Source: Zhuqueibacter pondensis (GTDB taxonomy: Bacteria; Zhuqueibacterota; Zhuqueibacteria; Zhuqueibacterales; Zhuqueibacteraceae). From it: a DNA stretch of 64,000 bases. Shown here in pieces: positions 18,601-25,149 of the stretch (its first letter is position 1; each line of letters starts with the position of its first letter). Made by a program: the position numbers and the translations under genes. The DNA is taken from the NCBI GenBank assembly GCA_034505955.1, contig JAPDQK010000008.1:65819-129818 (forward strand). The letters are read 5' to 3'. The notes under the pieces are model-generated. The model did not search any database. It saw nothing but the letters and a program-made list of their open reading frames with translations, and was not told the DNA's origin.

Positions 18601-19724
18601 CGATGGAAGTGAACGGCCAGCCGGTGTCGCCGACGATTACGCCCGCAACCCAGGGCTATCTTCTGCAATACCAACCGGCGCAAAAATTCCGTTACAACTC
18701 AATCATCCAGGTCGTCATTCGCGCTCGCGATTTGGCCCGGCCCGCCAACGAAATGATTCCTGATACGCTGCGCTTCTCGACCATCCACGATGTCGAACCG
18801 CCGTTCACTACTGACCATCAACCCGCTAAAACCTCGACAAATGCTCCGCCCTATACCAACATTTCCCTGCACCTGCGTGATCTTGTTTCCGGAGTTGATC
18901 ATTTCTCGATTGTGATGACTGTGAATGGTGCACCGGTTTCCCCAACACTGACGGGAAATCCAAATGACTACGAGCTCGAGTATGATCCACCGAAAGATTT
19001 TTTGTCAGGCGATACGGTGCGAGTCAGCATAGCGGCCCGGGATTTTTCTTTCCCGCCGAACGTGATGCCAGCCGAGACCTATTTCTTTGTCATCCAGCAA
19101 TTGTTGCCGGACCTTGCCGTGACAGGTCTCGGTCCCGTGGGTGAGCTGGTTGCCGGCTTGCCTGGTGAAGTGATCGGTGAAATCGCCAATACCGGCAGCG
19201 CCGACGTCAGTCGCGCCTTCACTGTACAGTTTCGCGTGGATGGTGTAATGCGAAAAGACACCACATTCAATCAACTCTTCGCCGGCGAGCGCGCAACGCT
19301 GCGTCTGCCTCTGCGTTTTCAAACCACCGGTACACACGAAGTGGAGCTGGTGGTTGATGTTGGCGACAAGATTCGTGAAGTGACCGAAGCCAATAATAGC
19401 CAAAAATTAGTGATTCAGATTTCGCAAACGCCGGCCCAGGTGAGTCGTCTGACCGTGCGACCGAATCCGTTTACGCCCAATAACGACGGCTTCAATGATC
19501 AAGTCGTGTTCGACTACTCCAACCTCGGTTTGCGCAATCCTTCCTTGCAAATTTTCGATGCCAACGGCGTGCCGGTGTGGAGCAGTCATGAGGGCCTAGG
19601 CGGGAGATTTACCTGGAACGGTCGTGACGACCGCGGCCGTGACGTGATACCGGGGGTTTATCTTTATACCCTGCGCGATTTGGGGAATAATGTCGCGAGC
19701 GGGTATGTAGTGGTGGCGAGATAG
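15642..19724 (+). CDS. Large secreted Ig-like repeat protein with CARDB and C-terminal sorting module
   Basis: 1360 residues with a signal peptide (MKNLPICIWFTIACAVATLYAQ; ATG 15648 is an alternative start). The N-terminal ~290 residues form an unassigned beta-rich domain. Next come two all-beta regions (about 310-415 and 420-520), then six repeats of about 104 residues (527-1154) of the form PPFT..H.PA.GA.NVP..T.(I/L).VE(V/I)RD...GVDSAS. A CARDB domain follows (about 1155-1260: LPDLAVTGLGPVGEL...VTEANNSQKL), then a C-terminal module (VRPNPFTPNNDGFND...FTWNGRDDRGRDVIPGVYLY) of the gliding/FlgD-like type. The architecture suggests a surface stalk or adhesin. It is preceded by its own strong promoter. 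Confidence 0.85.
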   Translation: MIMKNLPICIWFTIACAVATLYAQQPLSSLEKSTTDIFEPAATSLRSGNAVVAVQVNDTLGGSENRYKGLFSIGTADNRPLLYLFPQARYSSHFNVRVDGVVYSNDPVRTSAQPLFLVSNPLKLSDGTITCSYRAGAVNIEQRLTPEQYTSTTGAIRIKYVITNQDATTAHQVGLLLFLDTFIIRTDEARVSTSMDYSRLERDFKAPLIPDYFQAFENDDPLMPGVVAQGTLVGNEAVRPDLMIIGDVSTLPFVQWDYTLQNPYYNDSGVILRWNEKRLAAGDSSIIATYYGIGDVSTTGGPLALNLTAPNRLQAVAGQLTTNPFDINLIVTNAGGTTANYVQATLTLPQGLTLVSGDFASKLVSPALAQRASATASWKVLAQCPMTDTTLTFSVNVTATNPLSNSVSRQIFIPSCASSLPSFTLNVSPRSQIVTAGQAKSYTVRMQPSGGFTDNVSLSLFPSVPGVTPSFVPSVINAATTSTLTLQTAKTLVPGNYPFVLLGKGGGITRSDTISLIVQAAPLEDKTPPFTTNHNPARNARNVPLTTDIAVEVYDAQSDVDSAALRMTIAGVTGTTNITRIRNTPKAYRLRFQPATPFRDNQTVQVQINAADLASPPNPMTPDIYSLTTVRDSLPPFTSGHRPAKGATNVPLDTDLQVEVRDNLAGVDSASLKMEVNGQFVTPLITHTSQGYVLHYKPSQSFRYNSTVQVIIFARDLARPANEMEPDTLRFATIRDVEWPFTTDHQPAKGAQNVPMNTGISLHIRDLIAGVDSASIVLTVNGTTVSPQISGTPRDYTLQYNPPQDFTPGQTVEVSIVAADLSFPPNVMPAENYSFSISIVKDTSPPYTVNHAPAPGATNVSPNTTISVEVRDNLSGVDSTSIVMKVNGNPVSVKLERRAQGYVVQHTPTTSFALNDTVWVSFEASDRAIPPNVMKTDEYFFVTLRDISPPFTSGHRPAKGATNVPLDTDIHVEIRDELAGVDPASLAMEVNGQPVSPTITPATQGYLLQYQPAQKFRYNSIIQVVIRARDLARPANEMIPDTLRFSTIHDVEPPFTTDHQPAKTSTNAPPYTNISLHLRDLVSGVDHFSIVMTVNGAPVSPTLTGNPNDYELEYDPPKDFLSGDTVRVSIAARDFSFPPNVMPAETYFFVIQQLLPDLAVTGLGPVGELVAGLPGEVIGEIANTGSADVSRAFTVQFRVDGVMRKDTTFNQLFAGERATLRLPLRFQTTGTHEVELVVDVGDKIREVTEANNSQKLVIQISQTPAQVSRLTVRPNPFTPNNDGFNDQVVFDYSNLGLRNPSLQIFDANGVPVWSSHEGLGGRFTWNGRDDRGRDVIPGVYLYTLRDLGNNVASGYVVVAR
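17220..19101 (+). repeat. Six tandem ~315-base repeats inside the Ig-like protein gene
   Basis: Units start near 17220, 17541, 17853, 18171, 18483 and 18795. Unit 5 is closest to unit 2 (both open PPFTSGHRPAKGATNVPLDT and share FRYNS and RDLARPANEM) and unit 6 is closest to unit 3 (both contain PPFTTDHQPAK-like and SFPPNVMPAE), so a three-unit block seems to have been duplicated after the single repeat arose. Confidence 0.85.
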
Positions 19725-20033
19725 AAGGGCTTGCCGGTTAATCCGTTAACCGGCAGACCGGTAGATTTCTCAATTGGATTTACCCGCCCAAATAAAAACG
19801 AGAATGAAATATGAATGTGCCGATTGCCTTTTTTCAAAATCGCCAGTTCAGCAATGCGCAGTGCTGGTGATTTGCCCTCCGTGAAACGAGTATGGAAGTC
19901 ACTCATTGGTTCGTCGCTTACCTTGAATCATCCTCGCTTTCCCATTCCAAACCGATTTTTCACTTGCTTTTATGCGACAGTTTGAATATTTTCTTTAAGT
20001 TATTTTTCGAAATTTTGGCAAATCAGTTGACGC
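19725..20033. other. Intergenic region
   Basis: It begins with the short hairpin at 19732-19755 and is otherwise AT-rich. No gene or clear promoter was seen, and no Shine-Dalgarno sequence precedes the next start codon. Confidence 0.5.
19732..19755. repeat. Post-stop hairpin, CCGGTTA/TAACCGG type
   Basis: TGCCGGTTA and TAACCGGCA form a perfect 9-base stem with a six-base loop, eight bases after the stop codon. A similar hairpin (ACCGGTTA-gcccgt-TAACCGGGT) follows the nrdJ stop at 34371. It has no T-run, so it is either a weak terminator, an mRNA end-protecting stem or a dispersed repeat. Confidence 0.5.
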
Positions 20034-21602
20034 ATGGGTATTCGGAAATCGCCATCGCCGGCGGCGCTGTTTATGGCTGTTTTGTTTGCACCGGAGATTT
20101 CGGTGGAACAGGTGCGCGCGGTGGTGACCAAAGAGTTCGGCGAGATTCTTCTGCAAAGTCCCGTCTATCTTTTTACGCATAGTGATTACTATGCCGAAGA
20201 GATGGGCGGGAATCTGCAAAAGGTTTTTTTGCTGCTCAACCGTCTGATCGATCCGGCGACATTGGTGGATTGGAAGCTTCGCGCCCGGGAAGTTGAGACA
20301 GAACATGCCCGCCATGGCAGGCGCACGATCAATCTCGACCCCGGCTATCTCGACGCCTCGAAACTGGTGCTGGCGACCACGAAAAATTATGACCATCGCA
20401 TTTATCTCGATCGCGGAATTTACGGCGATGTGCAACTGCGGTTTCGGTTTCAGAAATTTCATGTCAATGACTGGACGTATCCGGATTATCGCCAGCCGGA
20501 GCATATCGCTTTCTTCGAGCAGGCACGATTGAAGTACTTTGATTTGCTGAAAACCGAATTTGCCGCGCCGGAATCTTTTGAGGCCGCGTCGGCACCGGCA
20601 GCTCGATTTGACTACAAATCCGCCGGCGTCGACCGCGAGCAAGGGGAAAGCGTCAAAAAGAAGATCGGCGAGCTTGCGCGCCGGACTTTCAATGAGAATG
20701 TTCTTCGCGAGATCGGCTTGTTCGGCGGTTTCTTTCGATTTTCACAAGAGCAATATCGCGAGCCGGTGTTGGTGGCCAGTGTTGATGGCATCGGCACCAA
20801 AATCAAGCTCGCCTGCCAACTCAATCGCCACCGCGGACTCGGCGAGGATATTGTCCATCATTGTCTGAACGACATCATGGTCGCCGGCGCAGAGCCGTTG
20901 TTCTTTCTCGATTATCTCGCCCTTGGCAAATTAGAACCGGCAGTCGTTTTGGAATTGGTCGCAGGAATGTCTGCAGCCTGTCAAAATGCCGGTTGTGCGC
21001 TGATCGGCGGCGAGACTGCTGAGATGCCGGACATTTATCATCCCGGTGAATTCGATCTTGCCGGCACGATTGTCGGTGTCGTCGAGAAAGAGAAAATTCT
21101 CGATGGCCGGCGTATCGAATCCGGAGATGTGCTTTTGGGCATTGCCTCGAACGGATTGCATACCAACGGCTATTCGCTGGCGCGGAAAATCCTTGCAGCG
21201 CATCCCGAATTAGCGCTGGATCAATATCAGCCCGAGCTGGGCGAAGCCCTCGGCGAGGCGCTGTTGCGACCACATCGCAGTTATCAGCAAGCGATTCGGC
21301 TGGCAACGGAATTCTCCGAAGTACACGGCATTTCACACATCACTGGCGGCGGCATCGAAGGCAACACGATCCGATTGTTGCACAATGGACTGCAATTGAA
21401 AATCGACTGGCAAGCTTGGGAATGGCCGCCGCTGTTTCGACTCCTGCAAAAGCTCGGACAGGTTGAGGAGGCGGAGATGCGGCGTGTGTTTAATTTGGGC
21501 ATCGGCTTGGTGTTTGTGGTTGCTCCAACAGCAGTCGATCAATTTCGACAGCGGTTGACGAAAATTGGGGAGAGGAGTTGGGTGATGGGGGAGGTGTTGT
21601 GA
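20034..21602 (+). CDS. purM: DUF4416 - phosphoribosylformylglycinamidine cyclo-ligase (PurM) fusion
   Basis: 522 residues with two recognisable halves. Residues 1-185 resemble DUF4416 (NLDPGYLDASKLVLATTKNY, HRIYLDRGIYGDVQLRF, WTYPDYR), a family of unknown function. Residues about 192-522 are PurM (AIR synthetase), which closes the imidazole ring of FGAM with ATP in purine synthesis: DYKSAGVDREQGE, VASVDGIGTKIKLA, HCLNDIMVAGAEPLFFLDYL, IGGETAEMPDIY, SNGLHTNGYSLAR and HITGGGIEGN are all present. The reading frame is continuous through the junction. A stop codon directly upstream excludes a longer start. The last 45 codons are repeated after the following TA cassette. Confidence 0.9.
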   Translation: MGIRKSPSPAALFMAVLFAPEISVEQVRAVVTKEFGEILLQSPVYLFTHSDYYAEEMGGNLQKVFLLLNRLIDPATLVDWKLRAREVETEHARHGRRTINLDPGYLDASKLVLATTKNYDHRIYLDRGIYGDVQLRFRFQKFHVNDWTYPDYRQPEHIAFFEQARLKYFDLLKTEFAAPESFEAASAPAARFDYKSAGVDREQGESVKKKIGELARRTFNENVLREIGLFGGFFRFSQEQYREPVLVASVDGIGTKIKLACQLNRHRGLGEDIVHHCLNDIMVAGAEPLFFLDYLALGKLEPAVVLELVAGMSAACQNAGCALIGGETAEMPDIYHPGEFDLAGTIVGVVEKEKILDGRRIESGDVLLGIASNGLHTNGYSLARKILAAHPELALDQYQPELGEALGEALLRPHRSYQQAIRLATEFSEVHGISHITGGGIEGNTIRLLHNGLQLKIDWQAWEWPPLFRLLQKLGQVEEAEMRRVFNLGIGLVFVVAPTAVDQFRQRLTKIGERSWVMGEVL

Positions 21603-21657
21603 ATTGTCTGTTTCACTCAACTTGGGTAACTTGGCAATATCATTTAAGAGGTAAATT

Positions 21658-21969
21658 ATGACTTGCGATGTCATTCTAAGCAAGAAAGGCAACACTTATG
21701 TTGCACGGATTAGGGAGTGGCCTGAAGTGATGGCCGAAGAAAAAACACGGGATGCAGTGATTCATAAAATTAAAACGAATTTGCTTGAATATCTGACCAA
21801 GCAGGTGGAGGTAGTCAAGATCGAGGTTCCTTTGCCCAATGAAACTGGAAATCCCTGGCTCGATAAATTCGGTTGGTTCAAGGATGATCCGACCTTCGAT
21901 GATTTGCAAGCTGAGATCACAGCCTATCGCAAAGAGATAGATCAAGCTATGGAGGAATCTGTTAAATGA
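21658..21969 (+). CDS. HicB-like antitoxin of a PIN-toxin cassette
   Basis: 103 residues. The N-terminal half (VILSKKGNTYVARIREWPEV...TRDAVIHKIKTNLLEYLT) matches the partially degraded RNase-H-like HicB fold often used by antitoxins. The C-terminal half is acidic and helical (FDDLQAEITAYRKEIDQAMEES), suitable for wrapping a toxin. The start follows AAGAGGT. It overlaps the PIN toxin gene by four bases (ATGA), the usual coupling in TA operons. It starts 55 bases after the purM stop. Confidence 0.75.
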   Translation: MTCDVILSKKGNTYVARIREWPEVMAEEKTRDAVIHKIKTNLLEYLTKQVEVVKIEVPLPNETGNPWLDKFGWFKDDPTFDDLQAEITAYRKEIDQAMEESVK

Positions 21970-22385
21970 CTCTCTATGTCCTGGACAGCGATCACCTCAG
22001 CTTGCATCAACGTGGACATGAACCACTGAGAAAACGTTTATTAACGATACCCCCGGATCAGATAGCCATTACGATTATTAGTGCTGAGGAATTGTTGCGT
22101 GGACGCCTGGCCCAAGTCCGGCGAGCAACTAAGCCTGAGAGCCGGGTGGAGGCTTATCATTGGTTGTCCAAGACCATTGATTTTCTATGTGGCTTTACGA
22201 TTTTAAAATTTGATACGCAGGCTGAGGTGCATTTCCAAAATCTTTGCGCTAGTAAAATAAAAATCGGTACACAAGATTTAAAAATCGGTTCGATTGCACG
22301 CAGTCAGGACGCAACCCTTGTTACCCGTAACCGAAGTGATTTCGAGCGGATACCGTCATTAAAAATTGAAGATTGGTCAACTTGA
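21966..22385 (+). CDS. PIN-domain toxin (VapC-like ribonuclease)
   Basis: 139 residues with the acidic metal-binding residues of PIN nucleases: Asp in YVLDSDHLSLH, Glu in IISAEELLRGRL, and Asp residues in GTQDLKIGSIARSQDATLVTRN and RSDFERI. VapC-type toxins cut tRNA or rRNA and are neutralised by the cotranscribed antitoxin. It overlaps the antitoxin gene by four bases. Its stop codon (22383-22385) overlaps the first base pairs of a second copy of the purM 3' end. Confidence 0.88.
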   Translation: MTLYVLDSDHLSLHQRGHEPLRKRLLTIPPDQIAITIISAEELLRGRLAQVRRATKPESRVEAYHWLSKTIDFLCGFTILKFDTQAEVHFQNLCASKIKIGTQDLKIGSIARSQDATLVTRNRSDFERIPSLKIEDWST

Positions 22386-22521
22386 AGAGACGAAGATGCA
22401 GCACGTCTTTAATTTGGGCCTCGGCTTGGTGTTTGTGGTTGCTCCAACAGCAGTCGATCAATTTCGACAGCAGTTGACGAAAATTGGGGAGAGGAGTTGG
22501 GTGATGGGGGAGGCTGTGTGA
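22384..22521 (+). pseudogene. Second copy of the purM 3' end
   Basis: In the purM frame this segment reads EETKMQHVFNLGLGLVFVVA and on through TAVDQFRQQLTKIGERSWVM to a TGA, corresponding to the last 45 codons of the intact gene at about 21465-21602. The first ~35 bases differ at many positions (EAEMRR against ETKMQH). The following ~90 bases are identical but for one base (cagcgg/cagcag), and the last two codons differ again. It has no start codon of its own and begins at the toxin stop. It is either the displaced original 3' end or an imported one. Confidence 0.9.
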
Positions 22522-22601
22522 AGGCGTCGAATCCATGTTCGCCAGCAAGAGAACCTTCAAACTGCTGCGTGCCTTGCACGCAAACACCAGAGGAACGAGC
22601 C

Positions 22602-23183
22602 ATGAAATCGCTCGAATTCGTTGCATTGGTGACGTGTTTCATCCTTGCATCGCCGATGGCGGCTGCGACGCAGGACTCCCCCAAGGACAAAACTGCACCC
22701 AGTCAAAGGAAGCAAATCATGCCAAAAGAATTTTTGAAGTCGCTTGTGGGTTCCTGGGAGGGCACTTGCCGCACCTGGTTTGAACCCGGCAAACTCGCCG
22801 ACGAGTCAAAGGTCAAAGGCGAAATACGCCCGATGCTCGACGGGCGGTTCTTTCGTCACGTGTATGAAGGCACGATCCAGGGACGACCACGACACGGTGA
22901 GGAGATTATTGCATTGAATTCAATAACGAAGCGGTTCCAAATCGCGTGGGTTGACGACTTTCACATGAACTATGCGATCATGTTTTCCGAGGGCGAAGCG
23001 ACTGAGCGGGGATTCGTCGTGAAAGGGGAATACGATGTCGCCCCGAATGCTCCACCGTGGGGTTGGAAAACCGTCTACGAAGTCATCGACGATGATCATC
23101 TCACGATCACCGCATACAACGTCACACCGGACGGGCAGGAAGCGAAGGCCGTTGAGACGAAGTACAGTCGAAGGACTTTTTGA
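22602..23183 (+). CDS. Exported DUF1579-family protein
   Basis: 193 residues with a signal peptide (MKSLEFVALVTCFILASPMAA). The mature part matches DUF1579, a lipocalin-like beta-barrel family: FLKSLVGSWEGTCRTWFEPG near residue 45, VKGEIRPMLDGRFFRHVYEG, then GFVVKGEYDV and LTITAYNVTPDG. Members are of unknown function and may bind small hydrophobic ligands. The start at 22602 is chosen for the AGAGGAACGAG ribosome-binding site and signal peptide; the frame is open upstream into the purM fragment. The MntA/HepT pair follows on the same strand. Confidence 0.82.
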   Translation: MKSLEFVALVTCFILASPMAAATQDSPKDKTAPSQRKQIMPKEFLKSLVGSWEGTCRTWFEPGKLADESKVKGEIRPMLDGRFFRHVYEGTIQGRPRHGEEIIALNSITKRFQIAWVDDFHMNYAIMFSEGEATERGFVVKGEYDVAPNAPPWGWKTVYEVIDDDHLTITAYNVTPDGQEAKAVETKYSRRTF

Positions 23184-23252
23184 AATGCATTCAAATCATG
23201 CGGCATCGAGAAGCGAAGAATAACCGGCCTCATACCATAAAAGCTACAAAGG

Positions 23253-23570
23253 ATGACCAAACGAAACATTGACATACCTCAAAAACAGCTTGCCGATTTC
23301 TGCCGGCGTTGGCGCATCAGCGAGCTTGCCCTATTCGGGTCGGTGCTGCGTGATGATTTTGATCCGGATAGTGATCTGGACATGCTGGTTACATTTGCGC
23401 CGGAGGCGGAGTGGAGCTTGCCCGATCATTTACGTATGGAACAGGAATTGGCAGAGCTTCTCGGCAGAAAAATTGATCTTCTCAGTAAACGTGCGATCGA
23501 GCAAAACCATAACTGGATACGTCGCCAAGAGATATTAAACACAGCCGAAGTCATTTATGTCTCGCGATGA
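23253..23570 (+). CDS. mntA: MntA-like nucleotidyltransferase antitoxin
   Basis: 105 residues. The minimal nucleotidyltransferase signature G-S-x10-D-x-D is complete (ALFGSVLRDDFDPDSDLDML). Characterised MntA proteins AMPylate the HepT toxin and so silence it. It overlaps the HEPN gene by 14 bases, the normal MntA-HepT arrangement. Confidence 0.9.
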   Translation: MTKRNIDIPQKQLADFCRRWRISELALFGSVLRDDFDPDSDLDMLVTFAPEAEWSLPDHLRMEQELAELLGRKIDLLSKRAIEQNHNWIRRQEILNTAEVIYVSR

Positions 23571-23928
23571 AGCTGTCGTTTTGGATATTGCCCAAGCGGC
23601 TCGCCTAATTCTTGAATTCAAGCACGGCATGGATAAAACTGCCTTCCTCGACGACATCAAAACGCAGTCGGCTATTTTGCATCAATTGATGGTCATGGGT
23701 GAAGCAGTCAAGCGGCTTTCACAGGATTTCCGCAACCATCATCCCGCGATCCCATGGACTCTAATTGTGGGCATGCGTGATAAACTTATTCACGGTTATG
23801 ACATAATTGATCTGGATGAGGTATGGAAAACAGCCGATACAAATGTGCCAGATTTGCTCTCTTTGCTTGCACCATTGCTACCGAAACAGAATAAGGAGAA
23901 CCAAGTCTCCGGTTCAAGAACGAGTTAA
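23557..23928 (+). CDS. hepT: HepT-like HEPN RNase toxin
   Basis: 123 residues of the DUF86/HEPN family, an all-alpha RNase toxin. The active-site motif R-x4-H-x-Y is intact (IVGMRDKLIHGYDIIDLD); in known pairs the Tyr is the residue modified by MntA. The preceding helices (ILEFKHGMDKTAFLDD, AILHQLMVMGEAVKRLS) match the family. A hairpin with a nearby T-run follows at 23938. Confidence 0.9.
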   Translation: MSRDEAVVLDIAQAARLILEFKHGMDKTAFLDDIKTQSAILHQLMVMGEAVKRLSQDFRNHHPAIPWTLIVGMRDKLIHGYDIIDLDEVWKTADTNVPDLLSLLAPLLPKQNKENQVSGSRTS

Positions 23929-23937
23929 TGGGGTGAC

Positions 23938-23972
23938 GTTACACGAGTTCCGTGTAACTCGCCTGATTTTTT
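23938..23972 (+). terminator. Possible terminator after hepT
   Basis: GTTACACG-agttc-CGTGTAAC forms a perfect 8-base stem, followed after nine bases by a run of six T. The gap between stem and T-run makes the call moderate. It separates the TA pair from gpsA. Confidence 0.45.
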
Positions 23973-24011
23973 GCTACGGATGAGCTTTTAATAAATCAAC
24001 GAGGGTTTCTC

Positions 24012-25010
24012 GTGACACGAATCAGCGTCATCGGCGCCGGAAGCTGGGGCACAGCCCTGGCCAAATTGCTTTGTGAGAACGGCCATCAGGTCACCCTCTG
24101 GGTGCGGGAAACAGAGCTGGTCGCCGAGATTTTACAAAAGCGCCAAAATACGCTCTATTTGCCTGGTGTGGAATTGCCGGCGCAGTTGCATGTCACAGGT
24201 GATCTCGACGAAGCCACCCGCGATGCGCGGTTTGTGCTCATTGTTGTGCCGTCGCATGGTTTGCGCGCCGTGGTGGAAAACTTCGGCCGCCTTCCGTCTG
24301 ATTGCATTTTTGTCAGCGCCGTCAAAGGAATCGAAACCGACACCCTGCGCCGGATGAGCGAGGTGCTTGCTTCGATTCTCGGAGCATCCAGGCCGATCGT
24401 CGTGCTCTCCGGACCAAGCCTGGCTACGGAAGTGGCCAACCGGATTCCGACGGCCATTGTGGCTGCCAGTACTGATCTTGCAGCCGCCAAAGCAGTGCAA
24501 GAAATTTTGATGAATCCTTATTTTCGGGTTTATACCCATCACGATGTTATCGGTGTCGAGCTGGGCGGCGCACTAAAAAATATCATCGCCCTGGCCGCCG
24601 GCATTGTCGATGGCGCCGGTTTTGGTGACAATACCAAGGCTGCATTGATGACGCGTGGGTTGGTGGAAATCACACGTCTCGGCGCCAAGCTCGGCGCGGA
24701 TCCGTTGACCTTTGCCGGGCTTTCCGGTATGGGCGATCTTTTTGTGACCTGTATGAGCCGCAAGAGCCGCAATCGTTACGTCGGCGAGGAAATCGGCAAA
24801 GGCAGAAAGCTGCAGGAGATCACCGAAGAAATGGTGATGGTGGCCGAGGGCGTTCGCACCACGCAAGCGGCGTATCGTCTCGCTCAGCAAGTGGGCGTGG
24901 AAATGCCGATTACAATGGAAGTCTATCGCGTGCTTTTTGAGAACAAAGACCCGAAGCAGGCGGTGAATACGCTGATGACGCGCGAGGCGAAGAGGGAGAA
25001 GTTTGGATGA
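24012..25010 (+). CDS. gpsA: Glycerol-3-phosphate dehydrogenase [NAD(P)+]
   Basis: 332 residues, the usual length. It reduces dihydroxyacetone phosphate to sn-glycerol-3-phosphate for phospholipid synthesis. The Rossmann motif ISVIGAGSWGTALAKLL is at the N-terminus, the catalytic Lys segment is GGALKNIIALAAGIVDG, and TKAALMTRGLVE and LSGMGDLFVTC follow. The start is a GTG with GAGGG six bases upstream; no ATG fits the Rossmann start. It is flanked upstream by the MntA/HepT pair and downstream by a repeat and asnS. Together with glpD (42590) it gives both directions of glycerol-3-phosphate metabolism. Confidence 0.96.
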   Translation: MTRISVIGAGSWGTALAKLLCENGHQVTLWVRETELVAEILQKRQNTLYLPGVELPAQLHVTGDLDEATRDARFVLIVVPSHGLRAVVENFGRLPSDCIFVSAVKGIETDTLRRMSEVLASILGASRPIVVLSGPSLATEVANRIPTAIVAASTDLAAAKAVQEILMNPYFRVYTHHDVIGVELGGALKNIIALAAGIVDGAGFGDNTKAALMTRGLVEITRLGAKLGADPLTFAGLSGMGDLFVTCMSRKSRNRYVGEEIGKGRKLQEITEEMVMVAEGVRTTQAAYRLAQQVGVEMPITMEVYRVLFENKDPKQAVNTLMTREAKREKFG

Positions 25011-25040
25011 CAGGGCCTGATGAAGCACAATAATTAGCGA

Positions 25041-25125
25041 AAAGTTCACGGATTTGCACGGATCAAACGGATTAACACGGATTGTTTTTGATCTGTGTTG
25101 ATCCGTGTCATCCGTATCATCTGGG
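25041..25125. repeat. ATCCGTG-type palindromic repeat
   Basis: Short units CACGGAT, GGATCAAACGGATTAACA and CACGGAT on the left are complementary to GATCTGTGTTGATCCGTG and CATCCGT on the right, making an imperfect long hairpin between gpsA and asnS. It is related to the element at 13935-13995. Confidence 0.65.
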
Positions 25126-25149
25126 TTCAAGTTAAATAAGGACGTTCAA

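Noticed and set aside
19892..20182. Short plus-strand frame overlapping the start of the DUF4416-PurM gene
   Set aside because: No domain, no ribosome-binding site, and it overlaps a well-supported gene in another frame.
22602..23928. A 3'-end duplication around the MntA/HepT pair
   Set aside because: The sequence after hepT is a hairpin and does not match the end of the DUF1579 gene.
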